This document shows, piece by piece, positions 12,246 to 22,953 of a stretch of 64,000 bases of DNA. The notes below the pieces were generated by a model. The model had not been told where the DNA came from. It saw only the letters and a list, made by a program, of their open reading frames with translations, and did not search any database. The position numbers and the translations under genes were made by a program. The stretch is from Pisolithus tinctorius (taxonomy: Eukaryota > Basidiomycota > Agaricomycetes > Boletales > Pisolithaceae), in contig JANFAH010000003.1 in assembly GCA_024663395.1 (NCBI GenBank), positions 3,348,001 to 3,412,000 of the forward strand, read 5' to 3'. The stretch's first letter is position 1. Every line of letters begins with the position of its first letter.

Positions 12246-15200
12246 ATGTCGGAGGACGAGGAGGACTTATGTGAGTCCTCTTGACAGTGCAGAGGTACCA
12301 CTTGACGAGTGCAGACGACGAATCAGAGACGAGCGGCCTGTCAGACGATCTCGACACTGAAGAAGAGGACATCTATGGGGATGCCGTTCCCGCACCCGCA
12401 GAAGCCGCCCTCGAAAATGACTTCGAGTATGTCTTGCAACGTCGTTTTCAGAACTTACTTTCTAACCATATGGCCGTACAGGCGTCTTGTCAAAGATATT
12501 CGAACAGCAGACGACGTATCTTCAGTAGCTGTACTCCAACGCGAATGGGATTTCCGCGTTCCAGACGAAGATGCATTCCGAGACGATCTGCGCGAAGCAT
12601 CTGGGATCGGGAAGAGGAAGAAGAGAAAGGTATCGTAAACCAAATTGTCACTTCTCGCCCGGCTGACTCGACGCTTTTCGTATTCACTGTATGCATCGTA
12701 GCGGCAGCGGAGAACCGGACCCGCTTTGTCCCACCAAGTCCGCGCGCTGATCGGTCAAGGTAACCAGGCATACGTAGACAATGACCTCCAGGAAGCCATG
12801 CGTATGATGCAAGAAGTCATTCGCATCGAACCGCGCGCCATATCAGCTTGGACGGTCCTCGCACAATGCTATGAAGATAAAAACGAGCCTCAGAAAGCGC
12901 TCCAGCTGAGGATCGTAGCGGCTCATCTCAGACATGATGCGGAGGAGTGGGAGCGCTTGGCGAGGCAATCCAGGTAATGCGGACCATCCCAGCTCACCGA
13001 TTTCTTTCCTAACGCTTTACGTGCAGAGACTTGGGATACAATCAACAGGCGTTGTATTGTTATAGTAAATTGTACAGTCTAGATCCTACAAACGCGGATG
13101 CTCTCTGGGATCGAGCCACACTTGCAAAAGAGACGAATGACCTTCGAATCGTATGTACCTCTTTCTTCATTCCCCTTTCGCCCGCTCTTCCTCATCAGTG
13201 CGCATGCAGGCTCGCCACTCCCTCCTCACCATTCTCAAGCATTTCCCTCACGATACCACCGTTCTCACAGAACTTCGTCCCATCCTGATAGAACTCTCCG
13301 ATTTTGTACTGTGTGCATCACTCTACGAAGGCGCACTGGAACATTACCAAGGTTCGTATCCACTTGGGCATGCCCTCGATCCATCCCTTTCTAGAGCGGC
13401 TGCTCCACCCATGGAATTCGGATTGATGGAAATCCTTGTCCTCGCCGATTTGCACAATACCATGAACCAGTACGACCGCGCCATCCAAACAGTTCGACGG
13501 GGTTGGAGGTGGCTCCAGGGACGCGCTACACAAAAATTTTGGGATGTATGCGAGGATGATCGGGAGTATGACCCGCCTCCAGAGGAAGGTGGCCTCACCG
13601 TCCAACGCCATGGCGACGTCCAACCGGGATATTATCCGCTTGACGTCAACGCCCGACACCGGCTTGCCGTGTCGCGCATCAAGATGGGCGATTTTGAAGA
13701 AGGAAAGGTTCGTTGTTCGTTTCTTGTGACGGCAGCGACGGGTAATGTACGAGTTTGCGATAGATGCACGCCACCATAGTGCTCTCACAAGACGTGTTAG
13801 ACTATGGTGCCCTTTTTGTGGAAATTGCAGACGCCTATTTTGAGCGAGAAATGTACAGTGAGGCACGACCAATCTATGAAACCCTTGGGGCCGAATCAGC
13901 TGTACGTTGCCCACTAGCGTATATATGAGATGGCTATGCTCACTCCCTGTAGACAAGCAGTTTATATGTCCTGCTTCAGGTTGCCACTTGTCGAAGGATG
14001 CAAGGCGACTTGCGCGAAGCTTCAGAAGTGTACCAACAAGGTTTTCGCGCTCACTCTCCTCATGCCTGTTTCTGATGACATCTACAACAGTCATCGAAGC
14101 AGATCCGTCCAATAATGATGCCAAGATGAAACTAGCCGAACTTTACGAGATCATGGACGAGCCCCGCAAAGCGCTCGAGCTCGTGTATCAAGGTACCGTT
14201 CGAGCACGACTCTTATTCCGCTACCTCTGACGGGAAATTTTAGTTATCGATTCCAGAAAACGACGTCCAGCCCAGCCTGAAGATATCAACACCGACAGAA
14301 CCACTCCGCAGCCGACCGCATCTCTGTTCGACGAAAAGTTCCAAACGAGGCAAAAGGGTAAAGCTGCCAATAAGCAAGGTCGTCTGAGTTTGGCGGAACT
14401 CAAAGCGCTCGAAGAAGAACGTGAGAAGGAAGTCGTGACGGGATACAAGCGGATCGAAGAGCTTTGGCCGATGATACTCGGTGATCATCCGGATGATCAA
14501 GCCGAGAGAGAATGGATACTCGAGGCTGAGAAGCTTATTGAGATGTTCAGAGAAACAAGGAATCTGTTCCTCACGACCAAGGTGGGTGGGGATGAACTGA
14601 CATGCACTTGCGGACGCTCGATGGCCGTGTAGAACTTCGATTTCCGGGGCATGTTTCCCAAGCGCCGACATCAGCGAAGAACCGATGGCGCTGACGAAGA
14701 TCGGATGGCCTCGAGGTTGGAGTTGAATGGTGTGTTCTTCGCCCGTGCCGTTCATTCGTGATCTTACAGTGTTGATTTCCCAAGAACGTGATAAACACGT
14801 CCGGAAGGGAAGAGATGACAGTCTGAACACAGAAAAGGTTGATTCCTTCCGGGGCGTTTCCTTCGAAAATTGGCTCCGCGTATTCATGCAGGTAGGGGAT
14901 CAGAACTGTCGTATAGTCCGAGACTTACGCTTCCCGTGCAGTATGCGTTCACGCTGACCAAACGAGGGGGACACGAATCGGCTGAAGAGGTGCTACGACA
15001 TATTCTTTTGTCGAACGCCTACCGCAGCAAAGAGACGCAGGTCACCATCCGGCTTGCCATCATCAGTATGTGATTTTTCACAATTCCACATTACGAACTA
15101 ATCAAACTTCTCTCTAAGCCTGCGCAATTTCTGTGGGAAATTATCCCGTTGCTGTCGAACAGTGCCGAAAGTTGATCAACTCACATCAATTCAACAATGA

Positions 15201-16177
15201 ACCATTCCGAATATTGATTTCGTCGCTCTCGAACGGACTGCGTGCTACGGATTCTTTCATAAGCTCTACGCTCCAGAAACATCTGTTTAGGGAATTGCGT
15301 CTCAGTGACGCCGCCGTCCGGACTCCGGAACTCCTGAAGTGGAATAGCTCTAGTCGACGCTACAATCTATCTTCGACAAAAGCAGGGGAAGACGATGATG
15401 TGACAAAAGGCGGTGATGTCTTGGATGAGGAGGCTGATGATGCTGGTGATGCTGACGCATCGGGAGACAAAAGGCAACCACGGCTACCGACGAAGAACAA
15501 CCCGATGCCAGTCGCCATCTATGGACAGTTGTGTCTTGCAGCGAAAAGTTACCAGAGTGCAATATGTGAGTTCCCTAATGATTTCCACTCTTTCATCTAA
15601 TGTCATTATGGGTTAGTTTATCTTCTGCATGCATACGACTATTGTCCTGAGGACCCTATGATCTGCTTGTGTTTAGCCATCTCCTCGATTGGGCGGGCGA
15701 TGCAACGCCAGTCAGATAACCGACACCACCTAATCGTGCAAGTGAGTGGTTTGGTTCCCCGTGCTACCCTCTCTTGATAACATATTCAGGGCATGGCATT
15801 TCTCTCTCACTACCGCAGGATCCGAAGGCAAGATGGGGATCACGTCCTCCCAGAAATTGAGTTCAATTTTGGGAGAGCATTCCACCAGCTTGGTATCTAG
15901 TCTCCTCTTCTTCCGTCATCCACTTACACAGGTTCCATCCAGGTCTTCACTCGCTCGCAGTCACTCATTACGAGAAGGCGCTGCAGTTGGTTGAAAGCCG
16001 CAGTGACAATGTAAGTCAATGATCGACGCCTACCTCTCTTTACTAAACTTCTGAGCTGTGCGCTTGTAGGATGTCTCCGTCGCACGAGAGGCTGCGTATA
16101 ATCTTTCGTTAATTTATGTGACGACGGACGCTGTGCTTCTTGCGGACAACCTCTATCGGAAGTGGCTCTCTGTATGA
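12246..16177 (+). CDS. TFC4: Transcription factor TFIIIC TPR subunit (Tfc4/Sfc4, TFIIIC102)
   Basis: This is the TPR-rich subunit of TFIIIC, which binds box A DNA and recruits TFIIIB to tRNA and 5S genes. The acidic N-terminus (MSEDEEDL, then DESETSGLSDDLDTEEED) is followed by TPR units: ALIGQGNQAYVDNDLQEAMRMM, WTVLAQCYEDKNEPQKALQL, LGYNQQALYCYSKLYSLDP and LAELYEIMDEPRKALELVYQ. A charged linker comes next (LSLAELKALEEEREKEV), then a C-terminal TPR array from GVSFENWLRVFMQYAF to the stop (EKALQL near 16000). This layout matches yeast Tfc4. About fifteen exons carry it, with introns near 50 bases; junctions were placed by frame and fold continuity. An acidic insert of about 40 residues with Asp and Ala lies near 15380-15480. 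The start ATG follows no other in-frame candidate. Confidence 0.87.
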
Positions 16178-16409
16178 ATGAAGGCCGTGTTTATTCCTGC
16201 CTGTATCGATGGTCTCGCTCCTGGTTATGTATAACTCGGTTTCGATGGGAGGGTCGGTTGTGCTTAACGCATTAAGAATGCGATCGGGTATCACGAATGA
16301 ATCTGCTGCCAGAGTTACACTCCTTTGAACTCGGGTGAGTGGGGGTCTGCGCAGATGAACCTACTGTTACAGGAAGGAAGACAATGGGACGCTTAGAAAT
16401 TTTCATGTC
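16178..16409. other. Intergenic spacer after TFC4
   Basis: A short spacer between the TFC4 stop and the recognisable start of the decayed oxidoreductase copy. It carries the TFC4 3' UTR. Nothing else was seen. Confidence 0.45.
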
Positions 16410-16720
16410 GTCCCTGTCCGTCCATGATCAACGACATACGAGTCCTGCCTAGTAGGGATGCTAAACCGTTGATAACAGAGAACAGACAGCAAGCGAGCTT
16501 CTCGAGTTGCCATGGTAAGCATCCGCTCATGATAGGTTTAGCCAAATTCCTCAAATCCATCACCAGGACACTGAGTGTCTTGGAAGACCGTTGTACTTCC
16601 TGTCTGAAAATTTACCTGCTCGCCTTGTAATTCCTTCCGCGATTCAGGGTTTGACCACCGTCTCTTTCATGGAAAAGTCATATTGTGTACAAGGGGAAGG
16701 TCTATTGCTGGTAATTAGAG
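16410..16720 (+). pseudogene. Decayed fragment of a quinone oxidoreductase (third copy)
   Basis: Part of a third member of the duplicated oxidoreductase set survives here. Around 16470-16530 the DNA matches the end of exon 3 of copy B, including the exon end and donor (CGAGTTGCCATGGTAAGC against CGAGTTGCCGTGGTAAGC). Around 16610-16700 it matches exon 4 (ATTCAGGGTTTGACCACC, then the SFMEKSY segment). The exon between is shortened, frames are broken, and similarity fades after about 16720 where the cofactor-binding glycine motif should be. The N-terminal half and the rest of the C-terminal half were not found, so no product is expected. Confidence 0.75.
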
Positions 16721-17032
16721 TTCTTCCTGGCGAGTTTGTGATCACTAAAACTAGAAGGTGGTGTCTGTGCCATAGGCTGGTTTTTTGGCTTGCGACTCCC
16801 AAGCTCATATGTTTTGCATGCACACATTACTTATCGTATAGAATTGGGGGACAGCAGGTAAATACGAAACCCTTCTCCAAACTCTGGGACATGCACTGTT
16901 AAAAATGAGCGAGGGTTGAAGCGAAGGTATGTACTAGAGCTGGCAGAGCAGGACTCCTGCCGGTTGTCCCCCACTAATCTGTTTCGGTACTTGCACATGC
17001 GAGTTCAGTGCTGATTACCCATTCAAGCATAC
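16721..17032. other. Intergenic region
   Basis: About 310 bases between the decayed oxidoreductase and the stop of the minus-strand F-box gene. It could hold further, unrecognisable remnants of the pseudogene. No coherent reading frame was found. Confidence 0.4.
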
Positions 17033-18338
17033 TCAGGATAGGAGGATTTCCATAGACGTCCTGAAAAGCACGAGGGGCAGGAAAATGGGTTTACGCTCGA
17101 CGTGCACGAATGGAATACGTACCGAGTTAGATAGGTGCACAATCAGATTGAACGTCAGCGGGACGTCCTTCAATTCCGGCAGGCAATACTCATATAGCGT
17201 GTCGTACAGTGATATCAACCACAGGCCGCTTGACATGTCAGCCCGCGAATTTTCGATCGTGAAGCCATTCCGCGAGATCACTGACAGTTGAGCAGCTGAA
17301 CCCTTCAGAGGACAGATATTCAAGGTGCATCCAGCGGTCGGAGTGGATAAAGGAATGGCTTCCCGCTCCTCCCAGCAAAAAGCATCGAATTCGGACACGT
17401 TCATTTCTATATGACCTACACCGTGAAACGCCACATAGACGACAACAGCGTCCTCGATGTTCGTATAACCATTCTGAGGATATTAAAGGCAGAAATATTG
17501 AACATTTGCGGATGTCACCAACCAGCCAATTCTGAGTTCCAGGCACAACGAGTAGCTGAAATAACTATGCCTTGGGGTCACGATAGCCGCCAAAAATGAC
17601 CGGGGATCATCGAGCACAACCGCAAGGGACTCGAGAAGTGGCAAGTGGATACTGTCCGGAAGTAGAACCCCACAACTCGACCCAGAGATCGAGAGCACTG
17701 TCAGCATTCTTAGCGACGTTATAGATAGTAAGAGTGATGCTCCTAACGGAGAGCGCCGTAACCTAAGAGATTTGAGACTAGCAGCAGCGGAGAAGTTATC
17801 GAGTCTTATGCTTTCCTTAAGATCCAAATACTCGAGTGGTTGGGCACTTTCAGAGAGGAAAACGATACGTTCCAAATGCTTTTGATGACTCTACCATCCA
17901 TATCCTGCGAGTTGTTCTTGACAAGGAAGCTACGCCAGCGGTATCCATAAGAGATCATAAGACCAAGGAGTCCCGAAAACTTTGGAAAGTGATTCCGAAA
18001 AAGCCAGTACCGTATTCGGACGTTGAGTGGACATTCACGACTTCTCTTCACGTGTGCTAACACCAGAGAGGTAGGCCATGAATGATCTATTGCGATAGTG
18101 GTCCAGAGACCCGGGGACCTCATAATCACGTCTCTCCAACGACGTGACACTCTAGCCAACGCCTGCTTGGTGTACTGGTGGGCATAGGCCGGGCCGGATA
18201 GATTGCCTGATAAAGAGCGGTGTGTGTAGTGTGCTTGAGAGTTGCAACGTTGGTCGATCGTGGATGTTGCGAAGGCGTTTGGCATTCTTGTTCTTCCAAC
18301 GGTTCCAGTTTGTCTCGGGCTTCGGCAAGTTCGTCCAT
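17033..18338 (-). CDS. F-box-like protein of the large mushroom family
   Basis: The most telling segment is QALARVSRRWRDVIMRSPGLWTTIAID followed by RSRECPLNVRI. This is the hallmark of the large, variable agaricomycete F-box family, whose members act as substrate adaptors of SCF ubiquitin ligases. Downstream come Leu-rich stretches (EYLDLKES, SLKSLRLRRSPLGASLLLSI, LPLLESLAVVLDDP) like degenerate LRRs, and a C-terminal part ending FRTSMEILLS. The N-terminal helix MDELAEARDKLEPLEEQ at 18338 is typical of the family, but the F-box motif itself is not clear, and the frame changes between it and the QALARV part. At least three introns are needed. The start is tentative and ATG 18405-18407 is an alternative. 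Confidence 0.62.
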
Positions 18339-18608
18339 AGTGAGGTCATAGTGATAGTTACTGACGGTGTAGTCCACGGAGAGTCCAAAGGAAAGAAAGA
18401 CCTGCATGTCATTGCAGTGTTCCACCCACCGCTCTGAGAGGGGTCGATTCAATCCGAAAGAGACACTGCATGTCCCGTTATTACCAAGCGCGTACTGGAA
18501 CCGAATGAGTGCTAACAGAGAGCAGAAAGTCGCCTCCTCGTGCAGGTTGTCTGGTTGCCACAAGAAGCGTTCCCGCTACTGTATTAGCCTCCGCCGAAAA
18601 GCTGCGAT

Positions 18609-19914
18609 ATGGCATACCCTTCTACGATCCAAGCCATAACCATCGCTGAGACTGGTGGTCCTGAGGTTCTCGAGAAAACCGAGATACCGTTCCCTACCAT
18701 TGAACCTGAGCATCTGGTTATCAAAGTATGAAACCAATACGACTCGAACCTCTTCGGCGTGGTTGCGTTATTGACAAACGTGATCGATGATAGGTTGACT
18801 ACTTCGGTATCAACTTTATCGATACTGCCTATCGGTAATGTCCTCTGTTCTCGTTGTAATCTACGGTACTGACGATATTAGCCGGGGAATTTATCCTCCG
18901 GATAAATTCCCATTCGTTATAGGCGCTGAGGTTTCTGGGACCATCGTTCGCCTCCCGACAGACCCTGCCGTCCTCAACGACCCTGACTACCAGAAGCGAG
19001 AGTACAAGCATGGCTCCCGAGTTGCCGTGGTAAGCGTCCTCACATAGTTGATTCACCCGGTCTCCAAAACCCGTCGTTAGGGCAGTCTGAGCTCCCATGC
19101 GGAATATATTTCGGTGGCCTGGAAGACAGCGTACCCTGTGCCTGAAAGTATAACGGCTCGTACTGCAGCCGCATCCCTGATTCAGGGTTTGACTGCCATC
19201 TCTTTCATGGAGGAGTCATACAATGTCCAGAAGGGTGACATCATTTTAATCCACACTATTGCGGGTGGATTGGGCTTGCTCATGTGTCAATTTGCCAAAT
19301 ATCGGGGGGCGATGGTCATCGGAACGACATCGACAAAGGAGAAAGCTGAACTTGCCAAGAGCAACGGCGCAGACCATGTTATCATTTATAGGGAAGAGGA
19401 TACTGTTGCCAGAGTGCTAGAGATCACGAATGACGAAGGTGTACATGCAATATTCGACGGCGTGGGCAAAGACACGTGCGTCCGCCTGTGTGTTATAAGA
19501 GTCGCTTGACTGATGACGTGTTGGCGGTGCAGCTTCGAGGCCGATTTCCGCATGATCAGGAGGAAAGGAACGCTAGTCTCTATGGGAGGGGCCTCGGGAC
19601 CAGTACCACCCTTCGCTCCTCTGAAGCTATCCGAGAAAAATGTTAGAATAGTGCGGCCAAGGTACGTTTTCGTGCCCTCGATATATTTCGATATTCTTCA
19701 GCGAGCCGTCTTACATAGGATGAGCAACTACGCCTATACACCAAGCGAATCGTTGTATTACGGGGACGCGCTGTTTAGCCTCCTGTCAAACAACACGTTG
19801 AAGCCTTTGATTCATAAGGAATACCCATTCACAGCTGAGGGTGCTCGTGAAGCTCATATGGATTTGATTGGCGGAAAGACGGTAGGGAAACTACTGATCA
19901 AGGTTGGCAACTGA
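18609..19914 (+). CDS. NADPH:quinone oxidoreductase, copy B, probably cytosolic
   Basis: Paralogue of the gene at 9769. Six exons: 18609-18725, 18794-18834, 18882-19029, 19081-19475, 19533-19661 and 19719-19914. It starts directly at MAYPSTIQAITIAETGGPEV, without the targeting extension of copy A, and so is likely cytosolic. It keeps the IHTIAGGLGLLMCQFAKYRGA cofactor motif and the C-terminal block ending GKTVGKLLIKVGN. Identity to copy A is high across all exons, with the same intron positions, so the two come from one spliced-gene duplication at the DNA level. Its start is 271 bases from that of the divergent F-box gene. No damage to the frame was seen. Confidence 0.88.
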
Positions 19915-20308
19915 GTGGCGTGTTAGACGACCTGTAGTAGAGTGACCATAAAAAAGAATATATGTATATCTGACGTTTGATTTCCCAGTGTACGATACCG
20001 ATACTGTTCAGCGGCTCGCAGACCTGTACCAATCCACTAGGCCGTCGAATGCTGCTGTGTTCACTGTTATGCATTTCAAATCGCGGCGGCCGTTTATGGA
20101 AAGCCTTGTATTCGGAGGAGTGTCGAAGCCCGCGCAACTAGTGTGCCCTTGTTTTTTTGGTAGTCTGTTGCCATGAAAAACACTGCCCGACCCCGCAAAA
20201 GAAAACAAGGAAACACCCACTGCGTATCTTGTGCAAACAAGGTTCCGAGGCCTGTAAAACGGTGATGATCATGGGACTCACCCAACTGCATATTTTTTCC
20301 CTGCTTGA
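19915..20308. other. Intergenic region
   Basis: 394 bases between oxidoreductase copy B and the next F-box gene on the same strand. No gene, RNA or repeat could be identified; it should include the copy B 3' UTR and the F-box gene promoter. Confidence 0.5.
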
Positions 20309-22467
20309 ATGGCGTTTCGTTTCTGGTCTCTGTGCACCGAACAACCCCTGCTCAACCTTGGTGTCGCCCATACGCAGGATTCTTGGGAGTCACGCGCCAA
20401 TTTGAAGGGACCGCCATCATTAAATGCCCTTTCGGATGACATCCTAATCGAGGTTTTTAGTTACCTGGATGTAGAAGACATCATGTCTTTGCGAAGTGTA
20501 AGAGCCCATTGGTTAACCTCACCCACACAGTGGAATTGACTGTTCCCAGGTGAGCAAGTTGTACTACAATTTAACACATCAAGGTATCATATGGAAACGG
20601 TTCCTCAGGAGGATTGGTCCAAATGCACCACAGCTTCCGCCCCCGTCACGTCACTCCCCTCGATTCCTAACTTCATTTGAAGCAGAACGGCTCGTCATTA
20701 GAGCCGTCACTCTTGACATGAACTGGGTGTCGTCACGGCCTTCTACTCTTTTTCGCAAATCGTTTATGGCACACCGGTTAATCCAGTCGATGGTCGTGCT
20801 CCCTGGAGGAAAGTACATGGTGGCATCCGTGTCTAACTGGGCAAAAAACCTCTATTCACTATGTGTTTTGGCTCTTGATCACCGTGTCGGAGGTATAGTC
20901 CCGCTGGCTGAGACTCCAGTCAAGCAGAAAGCATACAATCTCAGGGCCAAATACATGAGTGTAGACGGTAATCCGAGCATCGTTATTGCATATGTGCGCC
21001 GCAAAAAAGTTGGTCGCATTTCCAACGAAAGGTGAGCTTCACTTTCCCTCTCACATATGGGGGTATATTGCTAATCACTGACGATAGCAGCCGCAACGTG
21101 GATCCTTCCATATATCACGACGTAAGGAATAATCCCAGACTGAAGATCGATCCACCTGTTCCCTTCCAATATGTGTGCTCTTGCGTGCACATCCCTCTGG
21201 ATGCTCTCGATACTTTAGCAGATCCACACCTTGACCCTGGTTCTCGTGAATTCTTTGAATTCGCAGGGTCCCAACCTCCCCCGTTTCGTCTCTTGTCTGT
21301 TTTGCGGAGTTCGTCAGAGTTTAGTATAGTTGACCTTGCTATTATCGATGGCGTCCCTACCTTGGCAGTGGTCAAGGATTTAGAGACCATCGTCTTCAAG
21401 CAGTTGACGGGGATGGGTCTGGTTACCACAATGGTCTGTGCACGCGAGGAAATGAACTCGAATCTTGTAAGTATCTCCTAGTGAATGGATCATGTGTACT
21501 CAGGGTCCTCATAGATATATCGGATATGTAACATTCGCATTTTACCTCATCAAGGAGAGATCCTTGTAGTTCGGGCAATAACAGACGTGACACCTACCGA
21601 AACGAGGGATCCAAGAAGACCACCTGCTCAACCTTCAGGTCTCCTCACTTTGGCTATGTTTGCCATACCGGCTGCCGGCGACAGCGAAACTCCTAGTCAC
21701 ACGTCCACCTCACTGGTCTCGTTCCGCGCAGACGACGCCGAAGATATTCAAATCAGTGACCCACATGATTATGACCTGCTGGGTGGCAAGTCACCCTCGG
21801 ACCCTGTCGTCGCTCCGCCCATCAATATCTTCTATCGAAAATCGGGATGTCGACTGAGGTACATCTCACTTAAACCGGTACCTATGCCTTTCTGGCTCCT
21901 TGGACCAGGTCAACCGCAAAGACCATACTACTCCGTACAGGATACCTTCAACGACGACACCCAGTCACTATTCTCCGAAGAATACACGTGGCACAGTACA
22001 TGCCGATTGTTCGTCTGTCCCGGTTCCCACCGTACACTTCTATATGGCACCCCGCCTGAGGATCGTACCGACACCCCGGGCATCAATTCTATATACAGCC
22101 ATATCGTGGATCCGCATTTTATCGATGAGTACAGCTTGAAGAGACACGAGCTCCTGCAGGGTGTCTTAAGAGAGGCGTACGAGCATCGGTCTCAGGTCCT
22201 AGCAAAGTTCGACCTGTGCCCAGACCTATATGATGATCTCAGAAGAGGCGTGAAAGCTATAGCGTGGGACGAGAGCATTGGCCGGATTTTCTACGTGAAA
22301 CCGGATGACGCCCATATTCATGTCGTCGACCTTGCGTATGCTCCATCGCAAAGTAAGTTTTCCATCACACTTCCAGAATGGTCTATCTGATATATTGTGA
22401 TCCATTAGCTGCGGATGGCCAGAGGCGCCCGCTCCCGCTGGCCGATCAGCGGATGCTTGAATTGTAA
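20309..22467 (+). CDS. F-box protein with a beta-propeller-like C-terminal region
   Basis: A clear F-box lies at about residues 34-60: LNALSDDILIEVFSYLDVEDIMSLRSV, continuing over the first intron into SKLYYNLTHQGIIWKRFLRR. The rest, about 550 residues, has repeated beta-strand-like stretches (MVVLPGGKYMVASVSNW, SIVDLAIIDGVPTLAVV, ILPHQGEILVVRAI, GVKAIAWDESIGRIFYV) that look like a degenerate propeller of the kind found in agaric F-box proteins. It probably presents substrates to an SCF ubiquitin ligase. Exons: 20309-20497, 20550-21031, 21088-21466, 21515-22352 and 22409-22467. The acceptor at 21514 was chosen because it alone keeps the following frame open. The substrate cannot be guessed. 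Confidence 0.8.
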
Positions 22468-22953
22468 TTCATGGACTATTTTCTCCAAGCTGACCCAGAT
22501 CAGTGACCTTATTCCTCGGATACCCATATTGTAGTTCTGTCTTTCCAACGCAACCTACTGTAACATTTGTACGCACCAAGAGTTCTATGTTCACTTTGCT
22601 TTCACTGCACTCACTGCCTTTGCTGATCTTTGGTTGAATGTATCCGATCTGAAATGGTAGAGGCAAAAAATAGGAAGAATGTCAATAACTTACAACAATT
22701 CTCGAGCTACTACAGTACTACATCCAGTCTTGACAGGTATACGTAGAACAAAACAATGCATGCCTTAAATCTTGGAACCAGCAGCATAGTGAGGGCGGAG
22801 GAAACGGAAGTGAAGACTCCCCTGTGCAAGGACTAGTGTGTAGTAAAGGAAAATGAAAGATGAGACGTGGACAGGAAAAAAAAAATTAAGGAGATTATTC
22901 CCTTGTGATCTACTCATGACATATATCGAAAATGGTAGCGATGTACGCCTCGT
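22468..22953. other. Convergent intergenic region
   Basis: 486 bases between the stop codons of the F-box gene (+) and the deubiquitinase gene (-). It should be the two 3' UTRs. An A-tract occurs at about 22877-22887. No gene was recognised. Confidence 0.55.

Noticed and set aside
13318..14124. Minus-strand open frame of 268 codons opposite TFC4
   Set aside because: It is antisense to well-supported TPR exons and crosses their introns without any splice logic. It has no known motif. It is a shadow of codon bias on the other strand.
15370..15480. Possible frame problem in an acidic stretch of TFC4
   Set aside because: The frame is open and continuous through the Asp/Ala-rich insert into PTKNNPMPVAIYGQLCL, which is in the family register. 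It is only a low-complexity insert.
18126..18563. Upstream extension of the F-box gene to 18563
   Set aside because: That frame begins with TTG, not ATG, and the segment before 18407 has no family resemblance. It overlaps the promoter of oxidoreductase copy B.
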